Part shown: piece after piece, positions 27,006 to 37,500 of the stretch | Layout: every line of letters begins with the position of its first letter | Numbering within the stretch: the stretch's first letter is position 1 | From: Arcicella sp040387735 | Lineage (GTDB): Bacteria > Bacteroidota > Bacteroidia > Cytophagales > Spirosomataceae | NCBI GenBank assembly: GCA_040387735.1 | Contig: JAZKDE010000027.1 | Coordinates: 1-64,000 of the forward strand | Length of the DNA: 64,000 nucleotides | Reading direction: 5' to 3' | Program-made: the position numbers and the translations under genes | Notes under the pieces: model-generated | Database searches by the model: none | What the model was told of the DNA's origin: nothing | Seen by the model: only the letters and a program-made list of their open reading frames with translations

Positions 27006-27240
27006 ATTGTTTCTGTTTTTATTTGTTGGCAAGATAACGTGATTATACGGCATGACTGTATCCGATTACTCAATAATTTGATATAATTTAGTATCAGGAG
27101 ATTTTAGGCGTTAGATTTTAGGAGGTAGTTTGCAGAAAAAATTTTGAAACTGTTTAAACTTTCTCTGTTGGTATAAATTAAATCCGATCTTTTAAGATCT
27201 AATCCGAGTGTCGGTCGCCCCAAAAACAAAACCTATTATA

Positions 27241-28617
27241 ATGGCTAAAGTAAAAACATCATTTTTCTGTCAGAATTGTGGACACCAAGCACCAAAATGG
27301 TTGGGAAAATGTCCTTCTTGTGGAGAATGGAATACATTTGTAGAAGAAGTTGTCCAAAAAGATGAACCTACCAAAGGCTCTTGGAAAGTCTCAACTTCCT
27401 TGAAAGTTGCGTCAAAACCACGTGCAATTCAAGAAATAAACTTTGAAGAACAACCTCGAATTCTGACCAAAGATGCCGAATTAAATCGTGTTTTGGGCGG
27501 AGGAATCGTCTTGGGGTCGATGGTGTTAATTGGTGGAGAACCTGGCATTGGAAAATCAACCTTGATGCTTCAAATTGCTTTGATGCTGGATAATTATCGG
27601 GTTTTATACGTTTCGGGGGAAGAATCTGAGCAGCAAATCAAAATGCGGGCGGAACGTTTAGAAAATAAAAGTGATAATTGTTTCATTTTGACGGAGACTC
27701 AGACACAAAATATTTTTAAACAAATTGAAGAATTTGAACCTGATATTCTCATCATTGATTCAATCCAAACCTTACAGTCGTCTTTTGTAGAATCAGGAGC
27801 GGGAAGTGTCTCGCAGGTGAAAGAATGCTCGGCTGAATTGATGAAATTTGCCAAAGAATCGGGAACGCCTGTCTTCATGATTGGACACATTACGAAGGAT
27901 GGTTCATTGGCTGGTCCAAAGGTTTTAGAACACATGGTGGATACCGTTTTGCAATTTGAAGGCGACCGTCATTTGGCGTACAGAATATTGAGAACTACCA
28001 AGAATCGTTTCGGAAGTACTTCAGAATTAGGTATTTACGAAATGTTGAATTCGGGATTAAGAGAAGTGTCCAATCCTTCTGAAATCTTGATTTCGCAAAG
28101 AGATGAAGATTTTTCCGGTATTACTATAGGAGCAATGTTGGAAGGAAATCGTCCGCTTTTAATTGAAACGCAGTCTTTGGTTTCTATCGCAACTTACGGA
28201 ACGCCACAACGAAGTTCAACGGGTTTTGATGCTAAACGTTTGAATATGTTATTGGCCGTTTTGGAAAAAAGAGGGGGCTTTCGTTTGGGAAATCAAGACG
28301 TATTTTTGAACATTGCGGGTGGCTTAAAAGTAGAAGACCCAGCGGTAGATTTGGCAGTTTGTGCTTCCATCGTTTCTTCTTACGAAGATTTGAGTATCCC
28401 GTCCACAATATGCTTTGCGGCAGAAGTTGGTCTGGGCGGAGAAATCAGAGCGGTAAACCGCATCGAACAAAGAATTTCGGAAGCTGAAAAATTAGGCTTC
28501 AAAGAAATATGGATTTCGAAATATAATGCAAAAGGATTAGATACCAGTAATTATAAAATCAAAGTAAGAATGGCGGGGATGTTGGATGATGTATTTATGC
28601 AGATTCTACGGAAGTAG
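27241..28617 (+). CDS. radA: DNA repair protein RadA
   Basis: The protein is 458 aa from the ATG at 27241. It has an N-terminal C4 zinc finger (FFCQNCG ... CPSCGEWN), a RecA-like ATPase core with Walker A GGEPGIGKST, Walker B IDSIQ, the RadA-specific KNRFG motif (TTKNRFGSTSELG), and a C-terminal Lon-like domain (residues about 280-458). RadA drives branch migration in recombinational repair. Its last about 205 bp before the stop region (28401-28605) are repeated exactly at 29483-29687, so its present 3' end (ending ILRK) may not be the ancestral one. Confidence 0.96.
   Translation: MAKVKTSFFCQNCGHQAPKWLGKCPSCGEWNTFVEEVVQKDEPTKGSWKVSTSLKVASKPRAIQEINFEEQPRILTKDAELNRVLGGGIVLGSMVLIGGEPGIGKSTLMLQIALMLDNYRVLYVSGEESEQQIKMRAERLENKSDNCFILTETQTQNIFKQIEEFEPDILIIDSIQTLQSSFVESGAGSVSQVKECSAELMKFAKESGTPVFMIGHITKDGSLAGPKVLEHMVDTVLQFEGDRHLAYRILRTTKNRFGSTSELGIYEMLNSGLREVSNPSEILISQRDEDFSGITIGAMLEGNRPLLIETQSLVSIATYGTPQRSSTGFDAKRLNMLLAVLEKRGGFRLGNQDVFLNIAGGLKVEDPAVDLAVCASIVSSYEDLSIPSTICFAAEVGLGGEIRAVNRIEQRISEAEKLGFKEIWISKYNAKGLDTSNYKIKVRMAGMLDDVFMQILRK
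28401..28605 (+). repeat. Direct repeat, copy 1 (radA 3' part)
   Basis: These 205 bp, inside radA, are identical by direct reading to 29483-29687 (offset 1082 bp). Identity stops sharply at both ends. Confidence 0.95.
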
Positions 28618-28757
28618 AGAGTAAAATTGGAATAGCGAAGGTTACAAATCTAACGGTAAATCAGGCTTAGCAACAAATAAATCTCAAAACTCTTTGTCTT
28701 TAGGTTTGTTGAAAGATGATAAGTCTATCATTTCTAATTTTACATTATAGCACAATC

Positions 28758-29471
28758 ATGAGCAATAAATTTCTAACTGCCGAATGGAATAATCTCATTA
28801 TGGCAAATTATGTTATTGATCCCAAAATCCTTCTGCCATATCTTCCTCCCAAAACCGAGCTTGATTTCTTTAATGGAGTTTGTTACGTAAGCTTGATTGG
28901 ATTTATGTTCGAGAAAACTAAAATATTGGGTATCAGTTTTCCTTTTCACGTCAATTTTGAGGAAGTTAATTTGCGGTTTTACGTACGGGTGAAAGAAAAC
29001 GGGGTTTGGAAAAGAGGTGCTGTTTTTATCAAAGAAATTGTACCAAAACCTGCTATAACCATCGTGGCTAATACTTTGTACCGAGAAAAATACGTCACAT
29101 TACCTATGAAACATTTTCACAACGAAATTGGGGATGAAATCAATCTCGGTTATCATTGGAAATACAAAGGTATTTGGAATAAACTTGAAGCTACAACGGA
29201 AAAAAAACACGCTCCAATGATTGAGGGAAGCAAAGAACAATTCATTGCGGAACATTATTGGGGATACTCAAAATATAGCGATACTACCACGTTTGAGTAC
29301 GGTGTTCAACATCCATCTTGGCAAATTCATCAGGTGAAAAGTTATCACGTGGAATGTGATTTTGAGAAATTATACGGAAAGCAATTTTCTTTTTTGAATG
29401 AAATTGAACCCGATAGTGTATTTATGGCAAAAGGTTCTCCGATAAGTATTTTACACAAGAAAAATCTGTAG
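28758..29471 (+). CDS. DUF2071 (YqjF-like) protein
   Basis: A 237-aa protein from the ATG at 28758 (MSNKFLTAEWNNLIMANY). It matches DUF2071/YqjF: early PYLPPKTELDFFNGVCYVSL, then VNLRFYVRVKENGVWKRGAV, and late VYHV-type strands. The fold is like acetoacetate decarboxylase, and the function is not established. It lies exactly between the two copies of the radA-derived repeat, which suggests that it entered or was duplicated here together with that repeat. Confidence 0.82.
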   Translation: MSNKFLTAEWNNLIMANYVIDPKILLPYLPPKTELDFFNGVCYVSLIGFMFEKTKILGISFPFHVNFEEVNLRFYVRVKENGVWKRGAVFIKEIVPKPAITIVANTLYREKYVTLPMKHFHNEIGDEINLGYHWKYKGIWNKLEATTEKKHAPMIEGSKEQFIAEHYWGYSKYSDTTTFEYGVQHPSWQIHQVKSYHVECDFEKLYGKQFSFLNEIEPDSVFMAKGSPISILHKKNL

Positions 29472-29480
29472 GTTTTAATT

Positions 29481-29729
29481 TTGTCCACAATATGCTTTGC
29501 GGCAGAAGTTGGTCTGGGCGGAGAAATCAGAGCGGTAAACCGCATCGAACAAAGAATTTCGGAAGCTGAAAAATTAGGCTTCAAAGAAATATGGATTTCG
29601 AAATATAATGCAAAAGGATTAGATACCAGTAATTATAAAATCAAAGTAAGAATGGCGGGGATGTTGGATGATGTATTTATGCAGATTTTGCGGAAGAAGC
29701 AAAAAAGACGAATTAGGAATTATAAGTGA
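29481..29729 (+). pseudogene. Duplicated radA 3' fragment
   Basis: The frame encodes the same Lon-like C-terminal segment as RadA (from STICFAAEVGLGGEIRAVNR to DDVFMQIL), then continues KKQKRRIRNYK. It starts 10 bp after the DUF2071 stop and lacks the zinc finger and ATPase, so it cannot be a working RadA. It is a gene remnant; the tail after the repeat may be the original radA 3' end. Confidence 0.9.
29483..29687 (+). repeat. Direct repeat, copy 2 (radA fragment)
   Basis: Exact second copy of 28401-28605. The sequences diverge right after the shared AGATT (CTACGGAAG in copy 1, TTGCGGAAG in copy 2), the two 3' ends being similar but not equal. Confidence 0.95.
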
Positions 29730-29840
29730 TGAATTATATAGAGCTGATTATCAATGATTTACAAATTTTTAAAATGATATTTTAGTTTGCCGATTACTTA
29801 GATTTTAAATAATTCTCAAGTGAGAATCAAATTCTTTATC

Positions 29841-29875
29841 TACCTTCTCGAAAGTTTTAAACTTTCGAGAAGGTA
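29841..29875. repeat. Perfect 17+1+17 palindrome
   Basis: TACCTTCTCGAAAGTTT and its exact reverse complement are separated by one base. It ends 19 bp before the start codon of the lipoprotein gene. It is too symmetric to be chance and may be a mobile palindromic repeat, an operator or a hairpin over the ribosome-binding region. Confidence 0.7.
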
Positions 29876-29894
29876 TTTGCTCAATTATTTGACC

Positions 29895-30488
29895 ATGAAA
29901 AGTAGATATACTGTAATCCTTCATAGTATTTTGATACTTAATATATCATGTAATAAAGAACGTAAAACTACTAATGTTAATGTGTTAGAAGTTAGACAAA
30001 TATCTCCTCATAGAATTGAGAAGACATCTTTGTATGATGATGGGAACATAAAATATAAATTGCAATTTTTTAATGGTATCATAGATGGAATTAGCGAAGA
30101 ATACTATCCTAATGGACGTATCAAATTTCGAACTTTTTGGAAAAAAGGTAAGCAAAGTTTTATTTATGAAAAATATGCTGATGATGGAACACCTTTGAAT
30201 GAAAATAGAACAGTAAGAATAGATAAAATTGGTAGTTTTAAGACAAAACAATTTAATAGACAAGTAAGAATTTTTTTATCTGATACAACCCAAAATGTAG
30301 TCATGTTTATTTGTGACTATAAGGATAATTTCATTGAAGGGAAATCAATTATAATACCCGTTGAAAATGGAATAGGTACTATTGCTTTTGTACCACTAAA
30401 AAAAGAAGCTAAAATAAAAGGGGTTATTAGAATAATTAGAGATAAAAACATTTTTGAAAAATCGTATCCTTTTGAGTTTTTACCTTAA
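29895..30488 (+). CDS. Putative lipoprotein with MORN-like repeats
   Basis: The protein is 197 aa from the ATG at 29895; the frame opens 25 codons earlier but runs through the palindrome. MKSRYTVILHSILILNISCNK is a lipoprotein signal with the lipobox Cys at residue 19. The mid part (SLYDDGNIKYKLQFFNGIID, then EYYPNGRIKFRTFWKKGKQ) shows two or three MORN/YwqK-like repeats, a family often labelled antitoxin in databases without proof. I see no toxin partner. It is most likely an envelope protein of unknown role. Confidence 0.7.
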   Translation: MKSRYTVILHSILILNISCNKERKTTNVNVLEVRQISPHRIEKTSLYDDGNIKYKLQFFNGIIDGISEEYYPNGRIKFRTFWKKGKQSFIYEKYADDGTPLNENRTVRIDKIGSFKTKQFNRQVRIFLSDTTQNVVMFICDYKDNFIEGKSIIIPVENGIGTIAFVPLKKEAKIKGVIRIIRDKNIFEKSYPFEFLP

Positions 30489-30525
30489 CAACAAAATAAA
30501 TTTAACAAATCAAACCACTATCAAA

Positions 30526-30900
30526 ATGGACAGTATGTATTTCTTTTATCTAATTATCGTCGTGTTGGCGTTTGGGATTAATATTTATTTATCAACCAGA
30601 AGCCCAAAAGTAGATGGTGGACAGTCGGGCGTTGCTCCTGTGGTACAAATGGTCATAGCGATTCCTATTTTATTGGGTAGTTCTTTTATTTTCTTTCTTC
30701 TACATAATACCGAAGTAGCCAAAGACCTTCCTTCGATTTTCATTTTGTTACCTTTTATCTTAGAAATTGCCTATTTTACTTTCACGAAAGACATTTTTGC
30801 AATTTTCAGTTCAGATTTTGGAGGAACACTTATTCGTTCTTATGTTTTTTCTATTGGCTTGGCAACCCTCATTGGGTATGTTTTGTATTTGATTTTTTAA
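30526..30900 (+). CDS. Small integral membrane protein of unknown function
   Basis: A 124-aa protein from the ATG at 30526 (MDSMYFFYLIIVV); the frame opens 24 codons earlier inside the preceding gene. It has four hydrophobic segments (residues about 4-20, 43-62, 70-85, 103-123) and a charged loop RSPKVDGGQSG. No family is recognised. It follows the MORN-like gene by 37 bp and may be cotranscribed. Confidence 0.65.
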   Translation: MDSMYFFYLIIVVLAFGINIYLSTRSPKVDGGQSGVAPVVQMVIAIPILLGSSFIFFLLHNTEVAKDLPSIFILLPFILEIAYFTFTKDIFAIFSSDFGGTLIRSYVFSIGLATLIGYVLYLIF

Positions 30901-30902
30901 TA

Positions 30903-31505
30903 CTAAAGAAGTTTATTGAGTTTACAAGCAATTTTTGCTGAATATTTTGGGTCACTACTTTTCCAAAAACTACTACCATCGGCTTTATGATAGGCAAATT
31001 TTAGCGTTGCGTTCATTTCATCATTTTGCCAAGAACTTGGAGTACTATCAAATAATGTGAAGTTTGGCAGTATCCTTTTCTTTTCATCAACTGGACTAAA
31101 ATGGAGGGAGAATTGATGATAATTATCTTCAATTACGTGTCCCGAAACGGTATATTCTTCTACTCCCAATCTGCTTTTTACGCTTGCAGTCCCATCAAAA
31201 ATATTATTTAAATTTCTTGAAATTCCTCGTCTACGTTTTTTAAAAGTAAAGGCTTTTTCCCAACGTTCTTCATTCGTTGTGGGTTCTATAATCGTTAAAT
31301 CTAAATATTTTTTTACGCCATCTGGGTCAGTAAAATCGCCTTTCCATTTACCTACGAGCAGTTTTTCGTTTGTATTTTGACTATATGCCCAAGGACTTTG
31401 ATAGAGGTCGTACCAATAACTGCCGTAATATTTTACCAAGATAATTCCCAACCAAAAAATAATCAATCCAATAATAACGAATATAACCTTACTTCTATTT
31501 TTCAT
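30903..31505 (-). CDS. Membrane-anchored protein of unknown function
   Basis: A 200-aa protein with one N-terminal membrane anchor (KVIFVIIGLIIFWLGIILV, residues 6-24) and a mostly beta-like outer part, including LLVGKWKGDFTDPDG and TASVKSRLGVEEYTVSGH, which recalls lipocalin-like calycin folds. I cannot name a family. It is convergent with the small membrane-protein gene, with 2 bp between the stop codons. Confidence 0.6.
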   Translation of the reverse strand: MKNRSKVIFVIIGLIIFWLGIILVKYYGSYWYDLYQSPWAYSQNTNEKLLVGKWKGDFTDPDGVKKYLDLTIIEPTTNEERWEKAFTFKKRRRGISRNLNNIFDGTASVKSRLGVEEYTVSGHVIEDNYHQFSLHFSPVDEKKRILPNFTLFDSTPSSWQNDEMNATLKFAYHKADGSSFWKSSDPKYSAKIACKLNKLL

Positions 31506-31651
31506 AGTATGCCGTTTTGTTGATTGAATTTACAGAAAATTAGGGTAAAATGGAGCTTGCCTTCTTGGCAAATTCAAATCTTTTCCAATTTCTACTCAGT
31601 CTTTGTACCGCTATTTGTATTTTTGTTGAAAAAACAGGATATAAATTAATA

Positions 31652-34522
31652 ATGGCGAGACCTTCTAACAACCCTAACGATAAATCAAAAGCTAAAAAAG
31701 GTGAAACACCCCTTGCCAAACAATACAACCAAATTAAGGCAAAATATCCAGGAGCTTTGTTGTTGTTTCGAGTGGGAGATTTTTACGAAACTTTCGGGGA
31801 AGATGCCGTTCGTGCATCTAAAATTTTAAATATTACGCTTACTCGCAGAAATAACGGTAATGCAGATGACCATTTGGCGGGTTTCCCTCATCATTCTTTG
31901 GATAATTATCTGCCTCGACTGGTGCGTGCAGGCGAGCGAGTGGCAATTTGTGACCAATTGGAAGACCCCGCAACGGCGAAAGGAATTGTAAAAAGAGGCG
32001 TTACAGAATTGGTTACACCTGGCGTTTCATACAACGATAATGTGTTGGATACGAAGCAAAATAATTATTTGGCTTCGGTTAGTTTTTCTTCGTTTTCAAA
32101 GGATGTTTTGGGCGTTGCTTTCTTGGATATTTCGACGGGGGAATTTCTTTGCTCACAGGGAAATATAGCGTATATCGAGAAATTATTGCAGAGTTTTTCA
32201 CCTTCTGAAGTACTGTATTGCAAGAAAAATAGACAAGATTTTACTAATCTTTTTGGCGATAAATTCAATACTTTCGGTTTGGATGATTGGGCTTTTAAAC
32301 ACGAATTTACGTATCCTTTATTGACTAATCACTTTAAAACCAATTCATTAAAGGGTTTTGGGATTGAATCTTTGACCGAAGGAATTATTGCGGCGGGAGT
32401 GATAATGCACTATTTGTCGGAGACGGAACATAAGCAAGTTGGACATATTTCTCGCATCAATCGTTTGGAGGAGGAGAAATACGTTTGGTTGGATAAATTT
32501 ACCATTCGAAATTTAGAATTGGTTTCGGCACAACAGGAGGGAGGAATTCCTCTGATTCAGATTCTTGACCAAACCATGACTCCGATGGGGGCGAGATTAT
32601 TGCGTAAATGGTTAGTGTTACCGCTCAAAGAAAAATCGCTGATTCAGGAGCGTTTAAATACCGTTTCGTACTTTAAAGAAAATGAAGAATTAAGGGAATC
32701 GTTGGAGTCTCATTTAAAACAAATTGGTGATTTAGAGCGACTTATCTCTAAAGTTGCCGTTCGTAGAATTAATCCACGGGAATTATTGGCTCTGAAAAAA
32801 GCACTTTTACATATCGAACCAATTCGTTGGCAATTAATCAATGGAAAACCTTTGGAAATTGTGGGCGGATTGCGGTCGGAAGTTGATAAGCAGTTATCGG
32901 TCAACCCTAAACAAGTATCAGAAATTAGTAGTGAAGATTTTTTGAATGAGGTTCTAAATCCCGAATATAAGAGTCAAAAGTCAGAAGTTGAAAGCCTCAA
33001 GGTTGAAGAAAGCAAAGATGATATTAAAAAATCAGCAATAGAAAATAGTAGCGACCACCGTCCAAAATCTGAAATTCTAAATAAATACGCTGACCAACTC
33101 AATCCTTGTCAGTTTTTATTGGATAAAATTCAGCGAGAATTGCGGGATGATTTGCCACTTTTGAGCAATCAAGGAGGGATGATTCGTCAGGGAATTGATG
33201 AAGATTTAGACCGACTTTTGGGTATTGCCTACACGGGAAAAGACTTTTTGATGCAAATTCAAAATCGTGAAATTGAGCGTACAGGGATTACTTCTTTGAA
33301 AATTTCGTTCAATAGAGTTTTTGGATATTATTTAGAAGTGACTAATTCTCACAAAGACAAAGTTCCCGAAGATTGGATTCGTAAACAAACGCTTGTAAAT
33401 GCCGAAAGATACATTACGCCAGAGTTGAAGGAATACGAAGAAACTATTTTGGGAGCGGAAGATAAAATCAACGTAATTGAGCAGAGAATTTTTAATGAAT
33501 TAGTCAACGCTGCGAATGATTATGTTCATCAAATTCAGCAAAATGCCAAGATTATTGCGGTGCTGGACGTACTGACTAATTTTGCCAAAATTGCCGAAAA
33601 AAATAATTACTCAAAACCTCAAGTGTCTGATGATAAGGTGCTTAATGTGAAAAATGGGCGACATCCAGTTATTGAACAACGGTTGCCTTTGGGTGAAAAA
33701 TACGTTCCAAATGACTTATATTTGGACGATGTATCACAGCAAATTATCATCATTACTGGACCAAATATGGCTGGTAAATCTGCCCTTTTGCGTCAGACTG
33801 CTTTGGTCGTCTTAATGGCTCAAATAGGCTGTTTTGTCCCGGCAACGGAGGCTCAAATTGGTATTGTTGACAAGGTTTTTACCCGGGTTGGAGCGAGCGA
33901 TAATCTATCGAAAGGGGAATCTACTTTTATGGTAGAAATGACTGAAACGGCCAGTATTTTGAACAACCTTTCCGACAGAAGCCTTGTCTTAATGGATGAA
34001 ATTGGTCGTGGAACGAGTACTTACGACGGTGTTTCTATTGCTTGGGCAATTGCCGAATTTTTGCATAACCATTCGAATCATCGCCCCAAAACCCTTTTTG
34101 CGACGCATTATCACGAGTTGAACGAGTTAGCGAATGATTTTCCGAGAATCAAAAACTTCAATGTATCCGTTAAAGAAATTAATGGGAAGGTAATTTTCAT
34201 GCGTAAATTACAAGAAGGTGGTTCTGAACATAGTTTTGGTATTCACGTGGCTCAATTGGCTGGAATTCCCCAAAATGTTGTCTATCGGGCGAGTGAAATT
34301 TTGGTTGAATTAGAGAAAAATCGTTCAAAAGAACAACATCGCCAAACGATTAAAGAAATGCCAAAACAGAATTTTCAAATGGCATTATTTGGGGCGGAGA
34401 AAGACCCTAAATTTGAAAAAGTAGAAAACTTGTTGAAAAACTTGGACATCAATACCATGTCTCCAATTGAAGCGTTATTGAAGTTGAATGAAGTGAAACG
34501 AGTCTTTGACGAAAAATCGTAA
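31652..34522 (+). CDS. mutS: DNA mismatch repair protein MutS
   Basis: The protein is 956 aa from the ATG at 31652 (MARPSNNPND); the frame opens 34 codons earlier in non-conserved sequence. The mismatch-binding domain has the FxE motif in LFRVGDFYETFGEDA. The ATPase domain carries Walker A GPNMAGKSALLRQTA, then TRVGASDNLSKGESTFMVEM, Walker B LVLMDEIGRGTSTYDG and the FATHYHEL switch. It recognises mispairs and recruits MutL. About 90 residues longer than usual: a charged insert (residues about 425-482) sits in the lever region before LNPCQFLLDKI. Confidence 0.97.
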   Translation: MARPSNNPNDKSKAKKGETPLAKQYNQIKAKYPGALLLFRVGDFYETFGEDAVRASKILNITLTRRNNGNADDHLAGFPHHSLDNYLPRLVRAGERVAICDQLEDPATAKGIVKRGVTELVTPGVSYNDNVLDTKQNNYLASVSFSSFSKDVLGVAFLDISTGEFLCSQGNIAYIEKLLQSFSPSEVLYCKKNRQDFTNLFGDKFNTFGLDDWAFKHEFTYPLLTNHFKTNSLKGFGIESLTEGIIAAGVIMHYLSETEHKQVGHISRINRLEEEKYVWLDKFTIRNLELVSAQQEGGIPLIQILDQTMTPMGARLLRKWLVLPLKEKSLIQERLNTVSYFKENEELRESLESHLKQIGDLERLISKVAVRRINPRELLALKKALLHIEPIRWQLINGKPLEIVGGLRSEVDKQLSVNPKQVSEISSEDFLNEVLNPEYKSQKSEVESLKVEESKDDIKKSAIENSSDHRPKSEILNKYADQLNPCQFLLDKIQRELRDDLPLLSNQGGMIRQGIDEDLDRLLGIAYTGKDFLMQIQNREIERTGITSLKISFNRVFGYYLEVTNSHKDKVPEDWIRKQTLVNAERYITPELKEYEETILGAEDKINVIEQRIFNELVNAANDYVHQIQQNAKIIAVLDVLTNFAKIAEKNNYSKPQVSDDKVLNVKNGRHPVIEQRLPLGEKYVPNDLYLDDVSQQIIIITGPNMAGKSALLRQTALVVLMAQIGCFVPATEAQIGIVDKVFTRVGASDNLSKGESTFMVEMTETASILNNLSDRSLVLMDEIGRGTSTYDGVSIAWAIAEFLHNHSNHRPKTLFATHYHELNELANDFPRIKNFNVSVKEINGKVIFMRKLQEGGSEHSFGIHVAQLAGIPQNVVYRASEILVELEKNRSKEQHRQTIKEMPKQNFQMALFGAEKDPKFEKVENLLKNLDINTMSPIEALLKLNEVKRVFDEKS

Positions 34523-34549
34523 ATCCGCCCAATAATTACCTATAAACCC

Positions 34550-37500
34550 ATGAAAAAATTTAACGCACTTTTTTTGATTTTATTAGTTTGTACGTCTATC
34601 AAGGGCCAGCGTTATTTCGCTACAACCTTTGATAAACTTCCCCAAAATTATCAATTGTATCCTCGAAACACCCAAAATGAGGCTCTTGTGCCTATTTCTG
34701 GGAAAATTGAAGAAACGGGTTGGGACTATTTTTCCGTGCAAATTTTTCGAAATAAACAACAAGTGGGTTATCAAAAAGCATTGGTTATTTACACCAATTC
34801 AATTGGAAAGTTCGCTTTTTCATCGGTAAAAATAAAAGCCGAAAAGGCAGAATATGATTTCAAAATTTATGCGGTTAGAGGCAAAGATTCATTAAATATT
34901 ACCAATCGGGAAAATATTGTTTCGGGGGACGTTTATGTGATTTCTGGACAATCCAATGCCACGTGTTTTTTTCAAGATACCCGTACAAACGAATATTGCC
35001 GAACCTTTGGTAAAACGATGGGAACAAGTGGCATTTCTGCTGGTAGTCCTGCCGATACACTTTGGAGTTTATCAAATCAAGATGCTTATAATCAAGGTGT
35101 TGGATATATGGGTTTTGAGTTTCAACAAGTTGTCGTAGAAAAATATGGTATTCCAACTTGTCTTATAAATGGAGGATTTCACAATTCTTCAATGTTGCAA
35201 CACGCAACCCGAAATGTCAATAATCCTGCTGATTTGACGACTGGTTACGGAAGAATGTTGTATCGTTTACAAAAAGCAGGAATTGACCAATCTATTAAGG
35301 CGTTTATTTATCGCCAGGGCGAGTCTGAAGCCTACGGAGAAGGCTCTGATTGGGGAGGTAATTTTGATATTTACTATAAAAATCTCAAAACCGATTTACC
35401 TTCAATTAAGCAAATTTATCTTTTTCAAATTGATATTATTGGTTACACTCAACTTCCTCAAGCTCCGCAAATACGAGATATTCAGCGAAGAGAAGTAGAT
35501 AAATATCCTGATATTCAAGTCGTTGCATCTGTGGGAACAGCTGGTTTTGATGGACTACATTACACAACAGATGGTTATAAACAAAATGCTCAGGAGTTTG
35601 CTCGGTTGATTGGAAGAGATTTTTATGGCTCCACGGACACGGATAATATTAATGCTCCCAATATCCGAAAAGTGTATTATTCCAAGAAGGATAAAACTGA
35701 AATTACCTTAGTATTCGACCAAAATCAAGAGTTATCCTTTACTGAACAAATCCGAAGCTTTGAGATGAAAAATCAGTTTTATCTGGATGGTAAAAATGGC
35801 GTTGTTAGCACAAATATAGCTTCTGGAAATCAAGTTGTCCTGAAACTAAACAATGCTTCATCAGCCTCTTTAATTTCGTATTTACCTCCCTTTATTCTCA
35901 ATAGTAGTCCAGATTTTCCTTACATAAATCCCTACATAATTAATAAACGTGGTTTAAGAGCATTGACTTTTCATGAAGTTAAAATTGATTCTTACGAGTC
36001 TAATTTACCCGTTCCAGTCGTAACTTTTTCTAAGGCTCCTCAAAGTCTTCAATTATATCCACGTAATGCAAAAAATGAAGCTTTAGTGACCATTAATGGT
36101 AAAGTAGAAACGACCGATTATAATGCTTTATCGCTGTTAGTTTCTCGAAATAATTCCAATGTAAAATATTATAAAACAACGTTGAATTATAGCAATAATT
36201 CGGCTTTGTTTTCCTTCTCATATACTATTAAAGCTGAATTAGCCAATTATAATTTTAAACTATATGCCATCAAAGGTGCTGATTCTGTGTTGGTTACTTC
36301 CCGTGAAAACGTTGTGGCGGGAGATGTTTTTGTGATAAATGGACAGTCAAATGCTTTGTCTTGGGGTGTTACGAATACTTTTCCAAATTATGATTATCGG
36401 AATGATTTTTGTCGAACTTTTGGAAAAACTCAAATTAATAATTCGTTCATTACGACGAGTGATACAACCTGGGCTTACTCTAATGTCAGCAAACCTTTTG
36501 TAGGTGTTTGGGGAATAGAATTACAGAAAAATATTGTTGAAAAATACGGAATTCCAACGTGCTTTTTAAATGAAGCCGTTAATGGTTCTGCTATTACCGA
36601 ACATACCATTCGAGATGCTTCAAATCCCAGCAATATTGCCAATATTTACGGAAGATTATTGTACCGAGCCAAGAAAGCAGGCCTTGCTGATAATATCAAA
36701 GGATTCTTTTTTTGGCAAGGAGAAGCAGAAGCGTTTGATAAGCCTTTGACTTGGAAAGACGAGTTTAATAAATTGTACAATTTCTGGAAAATAGATTATC
36801 CATCTGTTGGTAAATTCTATATTTTTCAAATCAACATTGTAGGAGCTCCCATTATTGAAGCGGGAGAATTGCGAGATTTTCAGCGACAAATTAAGAAAAA
36901 TTACGCCAAAACCGAAATTGTTGGAAGCATTGGAAACTCGGGGTATGATGGAACACACTATACTGTCGACGGATATAAAAAAGTTGCCAACGAAGTCTTT
37001 AGATTGGTAGCGAGGGATTTTTACGGAGCAAGCGATACTGTACAAATCACTTCACCCAATGTACAGAAAATCTATTATTCTACGCTTGCAAAAGATGAAA
37101 TAACAATCTTATTTGAAGATTCTCAAAAGATGATTTGGACGGCTGATTCTTCTTACAAACAAGATGATGGAACGCTCAGAAAGTATTTGATGAAAGATTA
37201 TATTTATCTGAATAATGCAACCGATAAAGTGCTTTCGGGCCGAGCTGAAAACAATAAAATTGTCTTAAAAACTTCTGGATTTGCTGGTAATCAGAGTCTT
37301 ACCTATTTGCCCCCCTATTTCCCAATGAATTATTCCGTTGATTTACGGGGTATTTTTGGTGGTCCTTTCTTCAAAAATGAAAGAGGAATGTCTGCTTTTT
37401 CTTTTTATAAACAAACCATCAGCGATCCACTTAACTCGCCCACACTTTCTGCTAAAGTAAAAACGGCTACTTCCATCGAATTAACTTGGAAAGAGGTAAA

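Noticed and set aside
28401..29687. Insertion sequence or composite transposon at radA
   Set aside because: No transposase and no terminal inverted repeats; the direct repeats are plain radA sequence.
29481..29729. A separate small gene
   Set aside because: The protein is only the RadA C-terminal part, identical to radA in DNA, without a start signal of its own.
29895..30488. Antitoxin of a toxin-antitoxin pair
   Set aside because: YwqK-like repeats are often so named, but no toxin gene is adjacent and the protein is a lipoprotein.
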